Below, piece after piece: positions 43,925 through 52,062 of a stretch of DNA of 64,000 nt. The position numbers were made by a program, and so were the translations under genes. Position 1 is the first letter of the stretch. Each line of letters opens with the position of its first letter. Source of the stretch: Bacillota bacterium (lineage in GTDB: Bacteria; Bacillota; Ch66; Ch109); contig JABLWZ010000006.1 in NCBI GenBank assembly GCA_013178275.1, positions 303,151-367,150 of the forward strand, read 5' to 3'. The notes under the pieces are model-generated. The model was not told where the DNA came from and made no database searches. It saw only the letters and a list, made by a program, of their open reading frames with translations.

Positions 43925-44776
43925 TTACTGGCCCGCGGGGGCGGGAACCGTGTAGTTTATAGCAGCCCTCGGGTTGGGGTCTTTGATGTAGTAGCGGCCG
44001 TCCCAGCCGTTAAACCAGGCCTCCAGGGTGTACTCGCCGGGAGCCAGGTCCTTATCCAGCATCCCCTGGAAGGTCCAGCACTGGCCCGGTCCCAGTACCC
44101 GGTCCGATACCACGGTCAGGTACATCTTGCCCTCGGACATCCTCCACACCGTATCTTCACCCTGTTTGAGCACGAAGTCATGGGTCTGGGAGGAGTTGAA
44201 CCGGAAATTCATCGGTTTGTCCGACTGGTTGTTGCTGACCACCAGGGTAAATTCCCGTCCCTCCGCGTAGAGGTGGTACTCCCGGTCTTCACGGAAGATG
44301 TAGGCGGTCTTCATCTCCTGATCGTAACCCACCTTCAGCTTCATGTGTTCGCAGACAAACCTCAGGGGAACGAAGGACCGACCGTCCACCACCTGGACCG
44401 GGGCCGGCATCCGAAACAGCATGTCGTTTTCCACCCGGGCGGTGTCGCCGTCCAGCCGCAGGATGATTTCCGTCCCACCGTCCTGGATCGATATCTCCCT
44501 GGCATCTTCGTTCCAGGCGAGGTTCCAGCCCAGGCTTTCCGCCAGGCCCCGCAGGGGAACCATCAGGCAGCCGTTTTCCAGGTATGCCGAACCCGCCGGC
44601 AGGGCTTTTCCTTCCACCAGTATCGAGGGTGACTGTTCCATAGCCCCTCCCGTGCTCCCGGCCGCCAAAACGGTCAGACCGAAAAGAAAGGTCGACAGCG
44701 TTATCAGCGTCAGTACTACTATTATTATTCTGAACCGGCTTATCTCAATCACCTCCTTGTTTTTATAATAACGCAA
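43925..44776 (-). CDS. Secreted protein: copper amine oxidase N-like domain plus BsuPI domain
   Basis: Up to 283 residues. Hydrophobic signal/anchor (RIIIVVLTLITLSTFLFGLT), a stalk domain (about 48-165) with NGCLMVPLRGLAESLGWNL and DGRSFVPLRFVCEHMKLKV, then an intracellular-proteinase-inhibitor-like (BsuPI) beta domain (about 170-283, FNSSQTHDFVLKQGEDTVWR, GEYTLEAWFNG). The start is unclear: the frame opens at TTG 44776, but a perfect AAGGAGGTGA lies inside it at about 44757-44748, and the codon with ideal spacing after it is ATA (44743), not a standard start. No partner genes. Probably an envelope protein that binds other proteins or peptides. Confidence 0.78.
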   Translation of the reverse strand: MRYYKNKEVIEISRFRIIIVVLTLITLSTFLFGLTVLAAGSTGGAMEQSPSILVEGKALPAGSAYLENGCLMVPLRGLAESLGWNLAWNEDAREISIQDGGTEIILRLDGDTARVENDMLFRMPAPVQVVDGRSFVPLRFVCEHMKLKVGYDQEMKTAYIFREDREYHLYAEGREFTLVVSNNQSDKPMNFRFNSSQTHDFVLKQGEDTVWRMSEGKMYLTVVSDRVLGPGQCWTFQGMLDKDLAPGEYTLEAWFNGWDGRYYIKDPNPRAAINYTVPAPAGQ

Positions 44777-44905
44777 AACCGCATCTGTTCGATACCGGTT
44801 GTCCCCCGCTTCTCGGAGGGTGCGTCCCAGGCAGCGGGAAAAAGGGATTGCGGCTCGCGATGTCGAATGTAGGTGATAGATTTTTATAATCGGATGGAGG
44901 TATTT

Positions 44906-45739
44906 ATGGATCAGGGTTCGTTTTTTCAGATTCTCTGGTTGGTGCTGATCGTTTTCAGCCTGATCCCTTTCCTGCGCCAGCGGAGGCTGGAGTTTTCACG
45001 GCTGAACCTGATGCGTTCGATCGAGAGGAAGCGGGGAGCCCGCCTGGTGGCTCTGATTCACCGCCAGGAGACCATGAGCTTCCTGGGGTTTCCCATCTCC
45101 CGCTACATCGACATCGAGGACTCGGAACAGGTGCTGCGGGCGATCCGGCTCACCCCTGACGACATGCCGATCGACGTTATCCTGCATACCCCGGGCGGCC
45201 TGGTGCTGGCGGCGGAACAGATAGCCCGCGCGCTGAAGCGTCACCCCGCCAAGGTCTCGGTGCTGATTCCCCACTACGCGATGTCGGGGGGAACCTTGAT
45301 CGCTCTGGCCGCCGACGAGATACTTCTGGACGAGAACGCGGTCCTGGGGCCGGTGGACCCGCAGATCGAGCGCTACCCGGCCAGTTCCATCCTTCGGGTC
45401 CTTAGGGACAAGCCGATCAAGGAGATCGACGACCAGACCATCATCCTGGCGGATGTGGCCGAGAAGGCGATCCGGCAGGTGGAGGACTCCCTGGTCGATA
45501 TACTGCGCGACCGGCTCTCGGAGGAGGATGCCCGCGACTTGGCCAAAAAGCTCAGTGACGGGCGCTGGACCCACGACCACCCCCTGATGTGCGAGGCGCT
45601 GCAGGGCATGGGGCTCCCGGTCTCCTGCCAGATGCCCGAGGACGTCTACCTGCTGATGGAGTATTATCCCCAGCCGGTACGGAAAACCCCTTCGGTGGAG
45701 TTCGTTCCGGTACCGTATAAAAAGGGAAAGGAAGTATAA
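44906..45739 (+). CDS. Membrane-anchored serine dehydrogenase-type protease (SDH_sah, ClpP/SppA fold)
   Basis: A 277-residue protein: one N-terminal membrane span (FFQILWLVLIVFSLIPFL) then a crotonase/ClpP-fold domain. LHTPGGLVLAAEQIARAL resembles the oxyanion segment and HYAMSGGTLIALAADEILLD carries the likely nucleophilic Ser; ENAVLGPVDPQI follows, as in SppA-like proteases. I start at ATG 44906, with GGAGG 5 bases upstream, rather than earlier frame starts. It belongs to the SDH_sah (PF01972) family of membrane-bound serine proteases, possibly active on membrane proteins. It heads a four-gene run with small gaps. Confidence 0.85.
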   Translation: MDQGSFFQILWLVLIVFSLIPFLRQRRLEFSRLNLMRSIERKRGARLVALIHRQETMSFLGFPISRYIDIEDSEQVLRAIRLTPDDMPIDVILHTPGGLVLAAEQIARALKRHPAKVSVLIPHYAMSGGTLIALAADEILLDENAVLGPVDPQIERYPASSILRVLRDKPIKEIDDQTIILADVAEKAIRQVEDSLVDILRDRLSEEDARDLAKKLSDGRWTHDHPLMCEALQGMGLPVSCQMPEDVYLLMEYYPQPVRKTPSVEFVPVPYKKGKEV

Positions 45740-45787
45740 AACCTAAGGGTGTAGTTATTGAATCCTATTTTGGAAGGGGGTCTCCCG

Positions 45788-46564
45788 GTGACCGACTATT
45801 CCGTGATCGACCGGCCGTCACTGCTTCAGTACCTTTTTTATCCCCGCCCCGACTTTCGGGAGGGGCCGGTCAACTCCTTCGACCTGTACCCCAGGATGCA
45901 CGACGGGGTAAAGGGTTCGGTCCGTTTTTACATGGCGGACAAGGCCAGCCCGACCATGCTCTACTTCCACGGTAACGGTGAGGTGGTGAGCGACTACGAC
46001 GAGCTGTCGCCTTTCTTCAACATGGCGGGGGTGAACCTGGCGGTGGCGGACTACCGCGGCTACGGCGCCAGCGAGGGGGTCCCCACTTTCAACGACCTGG
46101 TGAGTGATGCCGCCGACATCTTCGAGTGCGTGCGGGCGGAACAGTCCAAGCGGGGGATGCCGCCGGGGCTGTGGGTGATGGGCCGCTCGATGGGCAGCAT
46201 ATCCGCCTTAGAGATCGGGGCCCGTTTCCCCGACCTGATCAAGGGGCTGATCATCGAAAGCGGGTTCCTGAGCCCGGTGAGGCTGATCAAGAGCTTCGGG
46301 CTCTCCACCCCGGGTCTGGACATCGACCAGGTCGAGAGGGACGACCGGGAGAAGGCCCGGAGTATAAGGTGCCCGGTCCTGATACTGCACGGCGAGTACG
46401 ACTCCCTGGTGCCGCTGCGCGAGGCCGAGCACCTGTATGAGAACCTCGGTTCCCCCGACAAGAGGATGCTGGTGATACCCGGCGCCGACCACAACGACAT
46501 CATGTTCGTAGGGCTGGAGCAGTACTTCAACGCGATCCAGCGTTTTATCAAGGAAACGGCCTGA
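45788..46564 (+). CDS. Alpha/beta hydrolase
   Basis: A 258-residue serine hydrolase of the BEM46/FrsA-like group: oxyanion YFHGNGEVVSDYDEL, nucleophile in GRSMGSISALE, Asp in LHGEYDSLVP, His in PGADHNDIM. No signal peptide. I prefer GTG 45788 (AAGGGGGT 6-7 bases upstream) over the TTG at 45758. It sits 48 bases after the protease gene and 20 before the next gene. Substrate unknown; peptide or lipid esters are possible. Confidence 0.85.
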   Translation: MTDYSVIDRPSLLQYLFYPRPDFREGPVNSFDLYPRMHDGVKGSVRFYMADKASPTMLYFHGNGEVVSDYDELSPFFNMAGVNLAVADYRGYGASEGVPTFNDLVSDAADIFECVRAEQSKRGMPPGLWVMGRSMGSISALEIGARFPDLIKGLIIESGFLSPVRLIKSFGLSTPGLDIDQVERDDREKARSIRCPVLILHGEYDSLVPLREAEHLYENLGSPDKRMLVIPGADHNDIMFVGLEQYFNAIQRFIKETA

Positions 46565-46584
46565 ATCAACCTAGGAGGGCTGGA

Positions 46585-47877
46585 GTGAGCAAGAAGCGAT
46601 CGAAGACATCCCGAGCGGCCGAGTTTCCCGCCCTGGCCGAGAGACTGCTGGAAACGGTGACCTGGGAGCTGAAAAAAGAAAACCCGGATTACAGACTCAT
46701 CACCGCGCAGATAACCGGCTTCCCCATACCGATGGCATCCCCGGTCCTGGAACGGCTGGCGAGGTCTATGCCGCAGGCGGTCCTGCCCTTGCTGGCGGAG
46801 CTGGTAAACCACGAGAACGACGGACTGGTGCAGCTGGCGGTGGAGGCGCTCGGCCAGATCAACCAGCCCGAGTCCATCACCATCCTGGCCCGCCTGGAAG
46901 AGGAACTGCTCGGCCGCCGGGAGGTCGACGCGAAACTGAAAAAAGCGGTCTCCCGCTCCCAGCACCGACTGAAGAGTGCGGGGATTATCGCCGCCCTATC
47001 GGCCGTGACGGAAAAGACCGCTCAGATCAGCTCGGAGCGGCAGTACCACCAGTCCCACCTCTCCACTTCCGACGGGAAGGGCACTACCCAGGTGGTGCTG
47101 GCTCTGCGCTCCCCCGGCGGCAAGCTGGAGACGGCCATCGTTCTGCTGAACGACGCCGTAGGGATCGTTCAGACCCGCCTCTACACCTTCAACCAGAGGC
47201 AGTACGAGAACTACCTGGGGGAGTGGAACCCCGAGGTCCTGGGTATCCGCATGGTCGAGGTGGAAAGGGACTTCATCAACCACCTGGTGCACCGCCACCT
47301 GGCCATCAACAAGCGGGAGAACCGTACCCTGCCCCACGAGTTCCTCCACTGGCAGCGCTACTTCGAGGCCCCGAAGGGTGACTATTCCATCCACCCCGTG
47401 TACCAGCGGATACCCCCCGAAGGCATCCGAGACTCGCTGCGGCTTCTGCTGCCCCAGACCGAAAGGCTGGCCCAGGCCCCGGAGGTGCGCCACTGGCTGT
47501 TCGACCCCGCCGCGATCCGGGGAGCGGCGGAAAGGCTGCTGGAGCGCAAGCGCAGCCGGATCGTCCTGACCAATACCTCCCAGGCGGAGTATATCGTGAA
47601 GCTGGCGCGGGAATCGATAGAGGCCATCTTCGACCAGGGATACCTGGCGCGCTACATCGAGAGGCTGGAAAACCTGGCCTATGTCTTACTGCTCTCGGAT
47701 CAGGCGGAACTCGCCCGCCTGGCGCTGGCGACGGCCATCGACCTGAAGGGCGGGGCACCCTCCCGTAACCCCTTCCTGGTCTCCCTGGCGGTAAAGAGCC
47801 TGGAGTCGCTGGTAGAGATGCTGGAGTCGGGTGACGGGCCCCCCGACAACCTGGGCGTCGACCTGTCGGCGACCTGA
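46585..47877 (+). CDS. Conserved-looking protein of unknown function with HEAT-like N-terminus
   Basis: A 430-residue soluble protein. Residues about 20-110 resemble HEAT repeats (QAVLPLLAELVNHENDGLVQ, LAVEALGQINQPESITILAR). The central part (about 165-260) is an alpha/beta region (TQVVLALRSPGGKLETAIVL, VGIVQTRLYTFNQRQYENYL) that I cannot assign, followed by a helical C-terminus. GTG start with AGGAGGG 6 bases upstream; its stop overlaps the MFS start (ATGA), so the two are coupled. It might recruit or regulate the protease or transporter of the same cassette, but this rests on position alone. Confidence 0.75.
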   Translation: MSKKRSKTSRAAEFPALAERLLETVTWELKKENPDYRLITAQITGFPIPMASPVLERLARSMPQAVLPLLAELVNHENDGLVQLAVEALGQINQPESITILARLEEELLGRREVDAKLKKAVSRSQHRLKSAGIIAALSAVTEKTAQISSERQYHQSHLSTSDGKGTTQVVLALRSPGGKLETAIVLLNDAVGIVQTRLYTFNQRQYENYLGEWNPEVLGIRMVEVERDFINHLVHRHLAINKRENRTLPHEFLHWQRYFEAPKGDYSIHPVYQRIPPEGIRDSLRLLLPQTERLAQAPEVRHWLFDPAAIRGAAERLLERKRSRIVLTNTSQAEYIVKLARESIEAIFDQGYLARYIERLENLAYVLLLSDQAELARLALATAIDLKGGAPSRNPFLVSLAVKSLESLVEMLESGDGPPDNLGVDLSAT

Positions 47878-49112
47878 TGAAAAACCTTAAAAACAGCCCC
47901 AACTACATATTTATCCTGGTAATCCTGGCCCTGCTGATAGACAACATGCTGTACGGCGTTATCGTCCCGATCGTCCCCTTCTACGCCACCAGCCTCGGCA
48001 TCACCACCACCCAGATTGGTTGGATCTTCGGTATCTACTCCCTGGCCCTCCTGCTGGCCAGCACCCCTATGGGCTGGGCGGTGGACGCTTACGGCTACCG
48101 GCCCCTGCTGACCGCTGGCATGTTGGGACTCGCCCTGTCCACCGCCGCCTTCATCTACTCGGGCTCACTCCCCCTGCTGCTCCTGAGCCGGACCCTGCAG
48201 GGCACGTCGGCAGCGGCCACCTGGGCCGCCGGCCTGGCCCTGATCTCCGAGATATTCCCCTCGGAGGTCAGGGGGCAGAAGATGGGGTTGGCCATGACCG
48301 CGACGGGGCTCGGGGTGATAGTCGGGCCGGTGCTGGGAGGTTTCCTCTACCAGGCGGCGGGTTATACCGCCCCCTTTGTCCCCTTCTTGGTACTGGGTTT
48401 GCTGGAGGGCATCCTGTTCTATTTCAGCCCGCTGCCCGGCAGGTCTTCATCAACCTCATCGGGTAAGATCGGTTTCTCCATCCTGCTGAAAAACCGCAAC
48501 CTGTTCTGGGCTTCGATGATTTCGGTGGTCGGCGCTTTCGGTTTTTCGATGCTGGAACCGACCCTGCCCCTACAGATGGGCCAGCGCTTCGGTCTCTCCA
48601 GCGCGGGAGTCGGGGCCATCTTCGGCGCCATGAGCCTGGCCTTCAGCCTGAGCCAGCCTTTTTTCGGCTCCCTCTCTGACCGCCGGGGGAGAAAACCTTT
48701 GATCGTTATCGGCCTGGTGGCGGTCGCCGTCCTGTCGCCCGGCCTGGCCCTGGCCCCAAGCCTCTGGGTGCTGTTCCTGGTGATAGGTCTCCTGGGTATC
48801 GGCACGGGCGCCTTCGCTACCCCCAACCTGCCGCTCCTGGCCGAATCCACCGAGGCCGCCTTTTCCAGAACACCAGACGCGGCGGTGGATGGTGGTGACG
48901 ATGCAGCCAAGGCCTCCGACAGCCCCCTGGGGACCGCGTTCGGCATCTTCAACACCGTTTACTCGTTCGGCCTGATGGCCGGCCCGCTGGTCGGGTCTGC
49001 CGTCACCCAGAGGTTCGGTTTTCTCCCCCTGCTGCTGCTGTTCTCGCTAATGCTGCTGGTGACGGCGGCGGGAAGCGCCCGGTGGATAACCGAAACCCTG
49101 CGTCAACGCTGA
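47877..49112 (+). CDS. MFS transporter (DHA1/VMAT-like)
   Basis: A 411-residue protein with about 12 helices. Motifs: DNMLYGVIVPIVPFYATSLG in helix 1, TPMGWAVDAYGYRPLL (motif A), GLGVIVGPVLGGFLYQAAG (motif C of drug:H+ antiporters), GSLSDRRGRKPL. A poorly conserved acidic insert (about 325-345) lies in a late loop. ATG 47877 overlaps the previous stop. Last gene of the protease/hydrolase/HEAT cassette. Likely efflux of a small molecule. Confidence 0.88.
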   Translation: MKNLKNSPNYIFILVILALLIDNMLYGVIVPIVPFYATSLGITTTQIGWIFGIYSLALLLASTPMGWAVDAYGYRPLLTAGMLGLALSTAAFIYSGSLPLLLLSRTLQGTSAAATWAAGLALISEIFPSEVRGQKMGLAMTATGLGVIVGPVLGGFLYQAAGYTAPFVPFLVLGLLEGILFYFSPLPGRSSSTSSGKIGFSILLKNRNLFWASMISVVGAFGFSMLEPTLPLQMGQRFGLSSAGVGAIFGAMSLAFSLSQPFFGSLSDRRGRKPLIVIGLVAVAVLSPGLALAPSLWVLFLVIGLLGIGTGAFATPNLPLLAESTEAAFSRTPDAAVDGGDDAAKASDSPLGTAFGIFNTVYSFGLMAGPLVGSAVTQRFGFLPLLLLFSLMLLVTAAGSARWITETLRQR

Positions 49113-49128
49113 CGGGGCGAAAATACTG

Positions 49129-49158
49129 TTGATTGCACGAGGTATTTTCTGATATACT
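49129..49158 (+). promoter_or_regulatory. Sigma-A promoter of pheA
   Basis: TTGATT (49129-49134), 18-bp spacer, TATACT (49153-49158); start near 49165, just before the T-box leader. Confidence 0.65.
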
Positions 49159-49164
49159 CTCTTT

Positions 49165-49499
49165 AACTTAAAAATCAAAGGCAATGACGGAGAAGAGTAG
49201 GCCGGGGATGTTTCACAGGGAGGAGGCGTCCAGACTGGAAGCGCCCCAGACTGAAGCGGTCGAAGTTCGCTCCCGAGCTGGCGGCTGAAACCATCGCGCA
49301 AGTAAGCCGTACCGGAGCTTCCGCCGTTAAAAGGGAGCGGGCATCGAATGGGGTCATTCACCATTCCGTACCCGTCAAAGGGGGCTGCCGGGCCGGCAGC
49401 CAATTAGTGTGGTACCGCGGAAGTCCGCTGCTTTCGTCTCTAAGAAAGCGGCGGTTTTTATTTTTTTAAAGCAGGAAAACTATTTTCTGGAGGTTTAAA
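49165..49499 (+). ncRNA. T-box leader (tRNA-Phe sensing) of pheA
   Basis: Conserved start of stem I (ATGACGGAGAAGAGTAG near 49183), the CAGGGAGGAGG element, and a specifier UUC (Phe) at 49266-49268 in GAAG-TTC-GCTCCC, the usual position. A GC-rich stem (GGCTGCC/GGCAGCC) lies at 49383-49401, the T-box proper with TGGTACCGCGG at 49410-49420, and a terminator CCGCTGCTTTC (49425-49435)/GAAAGCGGCGG (49444-49454) followed by TTTTTATTTTTTT. Uncharged tRNA-Phe should stabilise the antiterminator and switch pheA on. Confidence 0.92.
49425..49460 (+). terminator. T-box-controlled terminator
   Basis: Expression platform of the pheA T-box: an 11-base arm pair with U-run, alternative to the antiterminator that uses the TGGTACCGCGG segment. 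Confidence 0.88.
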
Positions 49500-50360
49500 A
49501 TGAGTGTGAGTGTTCTGACCAAAACCGCCCGCTCCCTGGGATGCCTGGGACCCAGCGGGACCTTCTGCGAGGAAGCGGCGCTGAGATACCTCCACCGCCA
49601 GGATACCGCGGCCTCCCTGTCCTTTTTCAACAGCATCCGGGAGGTCATCGCGGCGGTGGACCGGAATGAGACCGAGGAGGGGGTGGTTCCCCTGGAAAAC
49701 TCCATCGAGGGGACGGTCAACACCACGGTGGATATGCTGGCCCTGGAAACAGACATCCGCATCAAGGGTGAGGTGGTGCTCCCGGTGGAGCACCACCTGC
49801 TGACCCCCGCTGGATGCGGTCTGGAAGCGGTCACCACCGTAGCCTCCCACCCCCAGGCCCTGGCCCAGTGTGAAAAGCACCTGTCCGACCTCCTGCCCCG
49901 GGCGAAGAGGGTCCCTACCAACAGTACCGCGGAAGCCGCCCGGATGCTGGCGGAGTCCCCTCCCGGCTGGGCGGCGATCGGCTCCGTGCGGGCCTCGGAG
50001 GTTTACGGTCTCAGCATCACAGTCAGGAACATCTCCGACCTCCCCTGCAACCAGACCCGCTTCGTGGTGCTAGGCCGAAAAGATTCCGCGCCCACCGGCC
50101 GCGATAAGACCTCCCTGGTCTTCGCCCTGGCGCATCGTCCTGGGAGCCTCCTCAACGCCTTGAAGGAGCTGGCCGAGGCTGGCCTCAACCTGACCAAGAT
50201 CGAATCCCGGCCCAGCAAACGCGGGCTGGGCGAGTACTGGTTCTTCGTCGATTTCGAGGGACACCGGCTTGAGGATAGCGCCGCCCGGGCCCTGGAATCG
50301 CTCTCCCGCCAAGTCTTCTGGCTGCGGGTCCTGGGTTCTTACCCGGCGGATGAATACTAG
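49500..50360 (+). CDS. pheA: Prephenate dehydratase
   Basis: Converts prephenate to phenylpyruvate in Phe synthesis. A 286-residue monofunctional enzyme: N-terminal GCLGPSGTFCEEAALRYL, VVPLENSIEGTVNTTVDML, the active-site motif NQTRFVVLG, and a C-terminal ACT domain (about 200-280) with SLVFALAHRPGSLLNAL and ESRPSK, the Phe feedback site. No chorismate mutase domain, so that activity is supplied elsewhere. Controlled by the Phe T-box directly upstream. Convergent with the small zinc-ribbon gene. Confidence 0.96.
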   Translation: MSVSVLTKTARSLGCLGPSGTFCEEAALRYLHRQDTAASLSFFNSIREVIAAVDRNETEEGVVPLENSIEGTVNTTVDMLALETDIRIKGEVVLPVEHHLLTPAGCGLEAVTTVASHPQALAQCEKHLSDLLPRAKRVPTNSTAEAARMLAESPPGWAAIGSVRASEVYGLSITVRNISDLPCNQTRFVVLGRKDSAPTGRDKTSLVFALAHRPGSLLNALKELAEAGLNLTKIESRPSKRGLGEYWFFVDFEGHRLEDSAARALESLSRQVFWLRVLGSYPADEY

Positions 50361-50376
50361 CCGGATTTGCCAGGAT

Positions 50377-50559
50377 CTACAGATTTATATGGCTGAATTC
50401 CTCGAAGCAGTCGACGCAGATGAACACGAACCAGTCCGGGGTCAGGAGCGGTCCCTTACAGAAAGGGCAGCGGTCGAAAGGGTAGTAGTTGGGCCGCTCT
50501 CTAACGCATTTTTCGCACAACGGCTTTTCGCTTGGCTGCTGACAGTTCTTGCAGAGCAT
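50377..50559 (-). CDS. 60-residue zinc-ribbon protein
   Basis: Four CxxC knuckles: CKNC, CEKC, CPFC, CVDC, in a protein of 60 residues (MLCKNCQQPSEKPLCEKCV to the end FEEFSHINL). It should bind two zinc ions. GGGGGTGGAG precedes the ATG. It lies 22 bases downstream of the NtrC-type regulator gene and is probably co-transcribed with the two-component system. Function unknown. Confidence 0.65.
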   Translation of the reverse strand: MLCKNCQQPSEKPLCEKCVRERPNYYPFDRCPFCKGPLLTPDWFVFICVDCFEEFSHINL

Positions 50560-50581
50560 TCTCCACCCCCGTCAATGGCGG

Positions 50582-52054
50582 TTAAACGCTTTCCTTATAG
50601 CCCTCCAGGTACTTGAGGCGGCTGTAGAGCGACCGCCGGGAAATCCCGAGGTAGCGCGCGGTCTCGGTCTTGTTGCCCCGGTGCATCTTTAAGGCCCGAT
50701 CGATTATCCGGTTGTTATACTCCTCCAGGGAAAGGCCGCCGGGCGGAAGCGTGAAATTCATCGGTTCGATCTGGTTCATCCTCTCGGAGACGGTCTCGAC
50801 GGCAGCCGGCCTTCCGGCCCCCAGCCCCTTGAGGTGGATAGGTTTAAGCTCCTCCTCGTCGTACATGAAAACCGCCCACTCTATCAGGTTGCGCAGTTCC
50901 CGCACGTTGCCCGGCCAAGCGTGGGCTGCCAGCAGTTCCGAAGCCGCCCTCCCGATCCGCTTGAACCTCTTGCCCCTCTGGCGGGTCATCTCCTTCAGAA
51001 ATATGTTGGCCAGCGGCAGTATCTCTTCCGGCCTCTGCCTCAGCGGCGGCAGCCTAAGGTGCCCCACCTTGAGCCGATAGTAGAGGTCCTTCCTGAAGGC
51101 GCCCTTCTCCACCGCCGCCTCGAGGTTTACATTGGTGGAACAGATTATACGGACGTCGGTCTTTACCTTCTTCAGGCCCCCGACCCGGTAATACTCACGC
51201 TCCTGGATCACCCGCAGCAGTTTTCCCTGCAGTTCCAGCGGTATCTCCCCCACCTCGTCCAGGAACAGGGTGCCTCCCTGCGCCAGGTCCAGCTTCCCTT
51301 TCTGGCCCTTGACCAGTCCACCGGTGAAGGCGCCCGCCTCGTACCCGAAAAGCTCGCTCTCGAACAGGTTGGAGGTCAGCGCGGCGCAGTTGATATCTAC
51401 GAAGGGGGTCGGGTTTTCAAGATTACCGTAGTGGATTATCTTGGCCACCAATTCTTTTCCGGTGCCGGTCTCTCCCTCGATCAGCACCGGGATGGAACGG
51501 TCGGTATGGTAGCGGTTGGCCTGCTGCACGACGTGTTTCATCTCCGCCGAGAACACCCCGATCTCGTCCAGGCCTATGTAATGGGCGGCCATCTTCCGTA
51601 GATGCGACAGCTCCTCGCGCATCTCCTTGGTGGCCGACTCCAGTTCGTTGTTGAAGTTTTCGGTCAGGATGCGGTTCTCCTGGAGCATCGCCCTCCGCTC
51701 GGCGATCCTTTCGATGATCAGTGCGAGTTCCTCGACGTTGATGGGCTTCAGCAGGTAGTCGTAAGCGCCGGCCCGGAGCGCGGCGACGGCGCTCTCCACG
51801 TCCCCGTGCCCCGTGAACAGGACCACGTCGGTATCGCTGCCCGAGGGTAAGGCGGTGATGCTCTTTAGGAGTTCCAGGCCGTTCATGTGAGGCATCTTGA
51901 TGTCGGAGAGGACCATCGGGAAATGCTCCCGGGCGAAAACCTCCAGGGCCTCTATCCCGTTCTCGCATACCCGCACCTGGTGTCCCAGGTCGACTATGAA
52001 CTCTCCGATCGAGGTCCGGCTGTCCCGATCGTCGTCAATCAGCATAATCTTCAT
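50582..52054 (-). CDS. NtrC-family sigma-54-dependent response regulator
   Basis: A 490-residue protein: receiver (about 1-120; LIDDDRDS, phosphoacceptor in MVLSDIKMPHMNG, switch LFTGHG, LLKPI), a coiled linker, a sigma-54 AAA+ domain (about 175-410; Walker A GETGTGKELVAKI, loop ELFGYEAGAFTGG, Walker B GGTLFLDEVGEI), and a Fis-type HTH (about 445-485, NKTETARYLGISRRSLYSRL). The sigma-54-contacting loop reads GAFTGG rather than the usual GAFTGA. It partners the PAS kinase upstream. No sigma-54 promoter was found in the window, so targets are elsewhere. Confidence 0.93.
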   Translation of the reverse strand: MKIMLIDDDRDSRTSIGEFIVDLGHQVRVCENGIEALEVFAREHFPMVLSDIKMPHMNGLELLKSITALPSGSDTDVVLFTGHGDVESAVAALRAGAYDYLLKPINVEELALIIERIAERRAMLQENRILTENFNNELESATKEMREELSHLRKMAAHYIGLDEIGVFSAEMKHVVQQANRYHTDRSIPVLIEGETGTGKELVAKIIHYGNLENPTPFVDINCAALTSNLFESELFGYEAGAFTGGLVKGQKGKLDLAQGGTLFLDEVGEIPLELQGKLLRVIQEREYYRVGGLKKVKTDVRIICSTNVNLEAAVEKGAFRKDLYYRLKVGHLRLPPLRQRPEEILPLANIFLKEMTRQRGKRFKRIGRAASELLAAHAWPGNVRELRNLIEWAVFMYDEEELKPIHLKGLGAGRPAAVETVSERMNQIEPMNFTLPPGGLSLEEYNNRIIDRALKMHRGNKTETARYLGISRRSLYSRLKYLEGYKESV

Positions 52055-52062
52055 CCTGCACC

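Noticed and set aside
49175..49403. Reverse-strand open frames of 60-118 codons over the pheA leader
   Set aside because: They overlie the T-box RNA and have no ribosome site or domain.
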